From positions 3,348,001 through 3,412,000 of the forward strand of contig OX637794.1 of the NCBI GenBank assembly GCA_951802425.1: DNA of 64,000 nt, in the 5' to 3' direction. This document shows positions 60,138-64,000 of the stretch, piece after piece. Every line of letters begins with the position of its first letter. Position 1 is the stretch's first letter. Both the position numbers and the translations under genes were made by a program. The stretch is from Clavaria fumosa (taxonomy: Eukaryota; Basidiomycota; Agaricomycetes; Agaricales; Clavariaceae). The notes below the pieces were generated by a model, which saw only the letters and a list, made by a program, of their open reading frames with translations, did no database searches and had not been told where the DNA came from.

Positions 60138-60922
60138 TGAGTGTTTGTTCTGAAGATGGGGATGGTCACGTGAGTGACACCCGAAACGGGAGGGTTCGGT
60201 CACAAGAATTGTGACAAGAAGACGTTGTCTTGGCCAACGAAGGCCTCATCAGTCACGTGCAACCATGTTCGCTGCCACACAATCCATCGCGTCTCGACGC
60301 CTCTCAGCACACCCAGATGACATCATATCCTCCCTCCGTACCTATTTAAGAGTTGCTCTCGCCCATTCCCCCAGACTCATCACTCACCCACATCCTCCAC
60401 ACTTGCTCCTTGCACCATTTCGCATTACCCACCCTCCACTCCCTGGTTCGGCCTTGGTGGCTAGTGGCTCTGTGCTTCGGGCGGTCCTGTCGCTCCCCCC
60501 GGCACACCCAGTCTGGGCCCGGACAAGTCTTATTGATTTGTCCGTCCCCAGCTCACCCGTAACTAGCCTCTAGTTTACCATCGCATCGCCTACATCTCAT
60601 TACCACCTAAGTCTCTTCCCAAATCCTATTACCTAAGCTTCCTCCCACCTTGGCCTGAGAACAGAGCCAAGACAGCAAATTTGTTTGTGCTCTGGGAGGA
60701 TACATTGTTGTTTGATGTATGATTGGAATGAACGCAGATAGAGTACAAAGAAACTCAAAATATTGTACTGTGCCGAAGTCGAATGGGTTAGCTAGCATGC
60801 GGCCATTTCATAATTGATTGACAAAAATTCTCTTTGAACATGTGGGATGGATGGCTCTGGTATATGTCATTGGAGATGAAATGCGGATGCGAAAGGGATC
60901 GGATAACTTCTTCGTGACGACG
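60138..60922. other. Intergenic region with promoter-like features and a doubtful ORF
   Basis: TCACGTGA at 60166-60173 and CACGTG at 60254-60259. A TATTTAAG box near 60342 is followed by a long C/T-rich, CA-rich stretch that looks like a plus-strand 5' UTR, yet no protein gene follows on that strand. One intronless ORF (60265-60573, 102 aa, Pro/His/Leu-rich) is open but has no recognisable motif. Confidence 0.35.
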
Positions 60923-63900
60923 TTATCGATATACTCGAACCAAAGCCTGAAGTTCTTCAACCACTTCCGACATGCTTGGTCTTTCTTGGTGTTCCTGTGC
61001 CCACATGCGTTCTATTAATTCCACAATTTCAGGACACCATTGTTTGCGCAAGCCAGACACCGAAGGTCTGAGATGGTCAACGTCAGCACGCAGGACGATA
61101 TTAATGTATGCAGACATGAACCGACCTCTGCCGTTTGGCGCCGACAATTTCGTAAATGGCATGCTCATTCATCCCCTATCGCGATCATGAGACCCCACAC
61201 AGAGGATACAGCAAGGATACAGACCTCCCAGGGGTACTTATTATTTGGAATGTGCCATTGCAATGTCTCCCAGTAAACCATGGCGCATGAGAACACGTCC
61301 ACTTTATGATTGTACTTCGGATGAGCGTGCCACAGCTCTGGGGCTTGCCAGTTCACCGTACCGACGACGCTTCGCATCATCGACCGCGTGGACTGTTTGA
61401 CTTTGGCTAGACCAAAGTCCGCAATTTTCGCGACACCCTTAGCTGTGATAAGGATATTGGAAGATTTGCAATCCCTGTGAATCACAGACGGTTTGTGAAG
61501 ATGAAGGTATTCCAGACCACGGGCAATATCGAGCATCATGGAAAGCTACGGCGATTTAGCGTCGTAAAGTTTGTGCATGGAACAGCTCGACATACCACGC
61601 GATGTAAAGACGGAGGCGATACGTTTCGAATATAATCGAACAGATCACCATTTGCGCAGAGTTCACTGACAATCATAACTGGCGTGTCACGGGTATTTTC
61701 CGGTATGCTGACGCCAAGCTGGACAGGGACGTCAATGCAAATCTAAGTCCGAAGGTACGAGTATGCTTACGAAGCGAACTATGTTCGGGTGATCAAATCC
61801 ACCAAGCAACTTGAGTTCTTTGATGTCCACTATCAGAGCAGGTCAGATATGGTGTCTCACCGTTGCAAAGCTGCTTACTGGCACTCAGCTGCCCGCGAAA
61901 TTCCGAAATTGCGATTTTTCTCCCCTTGAATTTACCAATGAAGACGTCCTTAAAGCCACCGCTGCCGATCTTCTCCAGTTTGGTGAGCTTGTCTGGGGGT
62001 ATTTCGCGATCCTCTAGGCCCAAGCTTTCAAGATCAATTTCGAGCTCAGCTTCATCTTTTCTATTTTGCGAAACGGGAGTGCGAGGCTCGTCCGTATGAA
62101 AGCGGTGCGACCGCATGAGAACGGGTAGAGAGTCATTGGATTGATGACCATTCAACTGAGGGGTGTGCGTCGACGGAGGACGGATGGTTCCAGCGGACGA
62201 CGGGGAGGAAAATTCAGTCGAATGACGATCGCGCCAATCGAGAAGGGCCTCCACGAGCTGTGGCTTAGTACCAATCGCATCGAGATCCCTCGTTTCGCAC
62301 ATCTTCACCAGTTCATCACGGCGCAGACGGACGAGCGTTTTCGTAGTTGCAACAAAGAGGTCGACTGCAAAGCACGTCCTTGAGTCGAACTTAGAATCAG
62401 ACAGATCTTCCGACTCACCTTCCATAAGTATATCGGTGTCGGCATCAACAAGATCAACGTCGGCTTCGTCTTCTTCCTCGCCCTCCTCGCCCTCTTCCTC
62501 CTCCTCGCCCTCTTCCTCCTCCTCGCCCTCGCCCTCCCCCTCGCCCTCCTCGCCCTCCTCCTCCTCCTCCTCGCCCTCCTCGCCCTCCTCCTCCTCGCCC
62601 TCCTCTTCCTCGTCCTCAACACCTTCGCCTACGATTCTGCCACTCCTTAGTCGCCGCGGTGCGTTTAGTTCAGTTGCAATCTTCTCGATGGTTTTTTCCG
62701 AGTCATCATCACTAAAAGCATCCCCAGCCTCTCCGTCCGCATTTTCATCCTCGTCGGAGACCTCGGCGTTGTTGGGCAGGCCCTGGTCATCGCCTTCCTC
62801 GCATTCATCATCACCGTCGTCAGCATCTGATTTCGTAACAGGTGGCGGTCGCCGTCGTGGTCTGAGCCTGCGCTTGATGGGCGTGCAGTGATCTGGAGTC
62901 GATAGTAGCTCATCTTCTTCATCCTCGTCATCCTCGCGATCTTGTTCCCCATCCTCCTCCTCCTCCCCGCCTTCCTCTCCTCCGTCCTGTTCCTCCTCCT
63001 CTTCGTCTATCACGCTTTGCTCTTCCAGTGATTCATCTATGTCATTGACTCTTCGCACGACCCTCCGGGGAGAAGGGGTACCGCGTTTCACAACGGGCGG
63101 GCCATTGACGCGTGAATCTGTGTTATTTCGACGTCCGCTTCTCAACCTCCTAGGGCTGGCAGAGATGTGCACAACGTCGCCTTCGATAGCTACCAAAACA
63201 TTTGGGTCAGTCTCAACATCCTCACAATCACGTATCGCACATTTTTGACGCTCACCTGGCGTTCCAGTCAGCTTCGTTGCCCGTACTGGTCGCACAAGCT
63301 TAGCCGTCTTCACTGGTTTCTTGCGGGAACGCAAGCGTGTAGCTGGTGGGGAAGGGAGACTCTGCGCTGGATCTGGCGTTACGGACGATGATCGGCCATA
63401 TGTCACTCGCCGTCTGAGAGTCCAACGGGCAATTGAGATAAGTCATTGGACGATGTCACTCCGAGACTCACCGCGTGGCGTAACAAAATGCTTGACCGCT
63501 TACGTCAGCAGGGAACCTCTTTCGTTCCGCGGCGCAACGCAGGTGATGAGGCGGAAGGGTAACGGAGACGCTTCGTTGGTGTGTCTTCCCATCCTTGACA
63601 ATGGCTCGTCTGCGCGAAGGGAGGGCACGAATCCTTGACGCGACGTGATCTGTCTCTTCACCCGCCGCAACATTTCCTCCCTCGGAAGAATATTCACTAG
63701 AAGAGGTGCCAAGGTCACATGAGGCGTCGGTAACGTCGTCACGTGCGGCAATAATAGCATCGACAATCTCTGGCTTCGTGAGAAGCCCAACGTCACCCCC
63801 AAGGCCAGCACAGTCGTAAAGGCGCAGAAGAACGTCTTTTCGCAAGCGCAACAGCCGTCCTGAAGGGGCTTCCTTAATAAAATAATCATCGGCTGCAGAC

Positions 63901-64000
63901 CGCATCAAAACTGAGTGAATAAAATCGTCAGAGGAGACTTACTTGAGTCGACGTCGTCTGATTCATCTACGTCGGAACGATCAGAATCGACCCAAACTTT
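60923..64000 (-). CDS. SAP-domain protein kinase with acidic repeat (5'-partial)
   Basis: The 5' end is outside the window. From the N-terminal side: an acidic stretch (SDRSDVDESDDVDS), a SAP-like helix pair (LRLRKDVLLRLYD...GLLTKPEIVDAII), basic/Ser-rich exons, a very Glu/Gly-rich segment, and a second SAP motif (LVRLRRDELVKMCETRDLDA, GTKPQLVEALLDW). A protein kinase domain with similarity to the TKL group completes the protein. Kinase motifs are IGSGGFKDVF (Gly loop), ELKLLGGFDHPNIVRFLGV (alpha C), IHRDCKSSNIL (catalytic Asp and Asn), IADFGLAK and APELWHAHPKYNHKVDVFS. At the usual VAIK position the sequence is KIAISEF, with Ser in place of Lys. SAP domains suggest chromatin or DNA association. 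Several introns were inferred; the stop is at 60923. Confidence 0.75.
62463..62625. repeat. Low-complexity GAG/GGC repeat encoding poly-Glu/Gly
   Basis: Hexamer/nonamer-like repeats of CTCCTC and GCCCTC on the plus strand. They read on the minus strand as EEEGEE units in the kinase gene. Probably length-variable by replication slippage. Confidence 0.75.

Overview
This is a stretch of nuclear DNA from a filamentous basidiomycete, most likely an Agaricomycete. The evidence is many short spliceosomal introns (about 40-80 bp, GT-AG with a few GC-AG), dense packing on both strands, and a fungal gene set: WOPR regulator, DUF1776, Csm1/Pcs1, bifunctional tryptophan synthase, external NADH dehydrogenase and SAM37-type metaxin. 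I rebuilt gene models by hand. I chose splice sites that keep the family motifs in frame, and for most genes I checked that total exon length is a multiple of three. Exon boundaries are therefore inference. No CRISPR array, prokaryotic operon, viral block or intact transposon was seen.

Layout. 0-10 kb: metaxin/SAM37 (-), CCDC12/Cwf18 splicing factor (+), WOPR regulator (-), elongin A (+), WDR26/Gid7 (-). 10-20 kb: VPS54 (-) and GUF1 (+) share a 139-bp divergent promoter; eIF2B-beta (-) follows. 19-27 kb: tryptophan synthase (-), L-asparaginase with ankyrin repeats (+), Csm1/Pcs1 (-). 28-32.4 kb: two tandem secreted ricin-B-lectin-type proteins (+) with an identical 14-exon plan, the most accessory-looking part of the window. 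32.8-43.7 kb: triple-KH RNA-binding protein (+), BRX1 (+), alpha-arrestin (+), 2H cyclic phosphodiesterase (-), DUF1776 protein (-), CLP1 (+). 43.7-48.8 kb: external NADH dehydrogenase (-) divergent from ATP synthase beta (+), then tRNA-Ser(AGA). 48.7-60.2 kb: CTF18 (-), a 56-bp direct repeat flanking a poly(A)-ended insert, glutamyl-tRNA synthetase (-), LEU4 with a second regulatory domain (+), a BRCT protein (-). 60.9-64 kb: the 3' part of a SAP-domain protein kinase (-) that runs off the window.

The genes are mostly unrelated housekeeping functions. A few themes recur: mitochondrial biogenesis and energy (metaxin, GUF1, NDE1, ATP2), amino-acid metabolism and translation (TRP5, LEU4, asparaginase, eIF2B-beta, GluRS), RNA processing (CCDC12, CLP1, KH protein, BRX1, CPDase) and chromosome maintenance (Csm1, CTF18, BRCT protein).

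The observations most worth following are: a CACGTG palindrome within about 100 bp upstream of many start codons; the duplicated lectin-like secreted gene with a C-terminal region I cannot assign; the tandem regulatory domain in LEU4; a kinase whose catalytic lysine appears moved to the glycine loop as in WNK kinases; and the poly(A)-ended insert next to CTF18.
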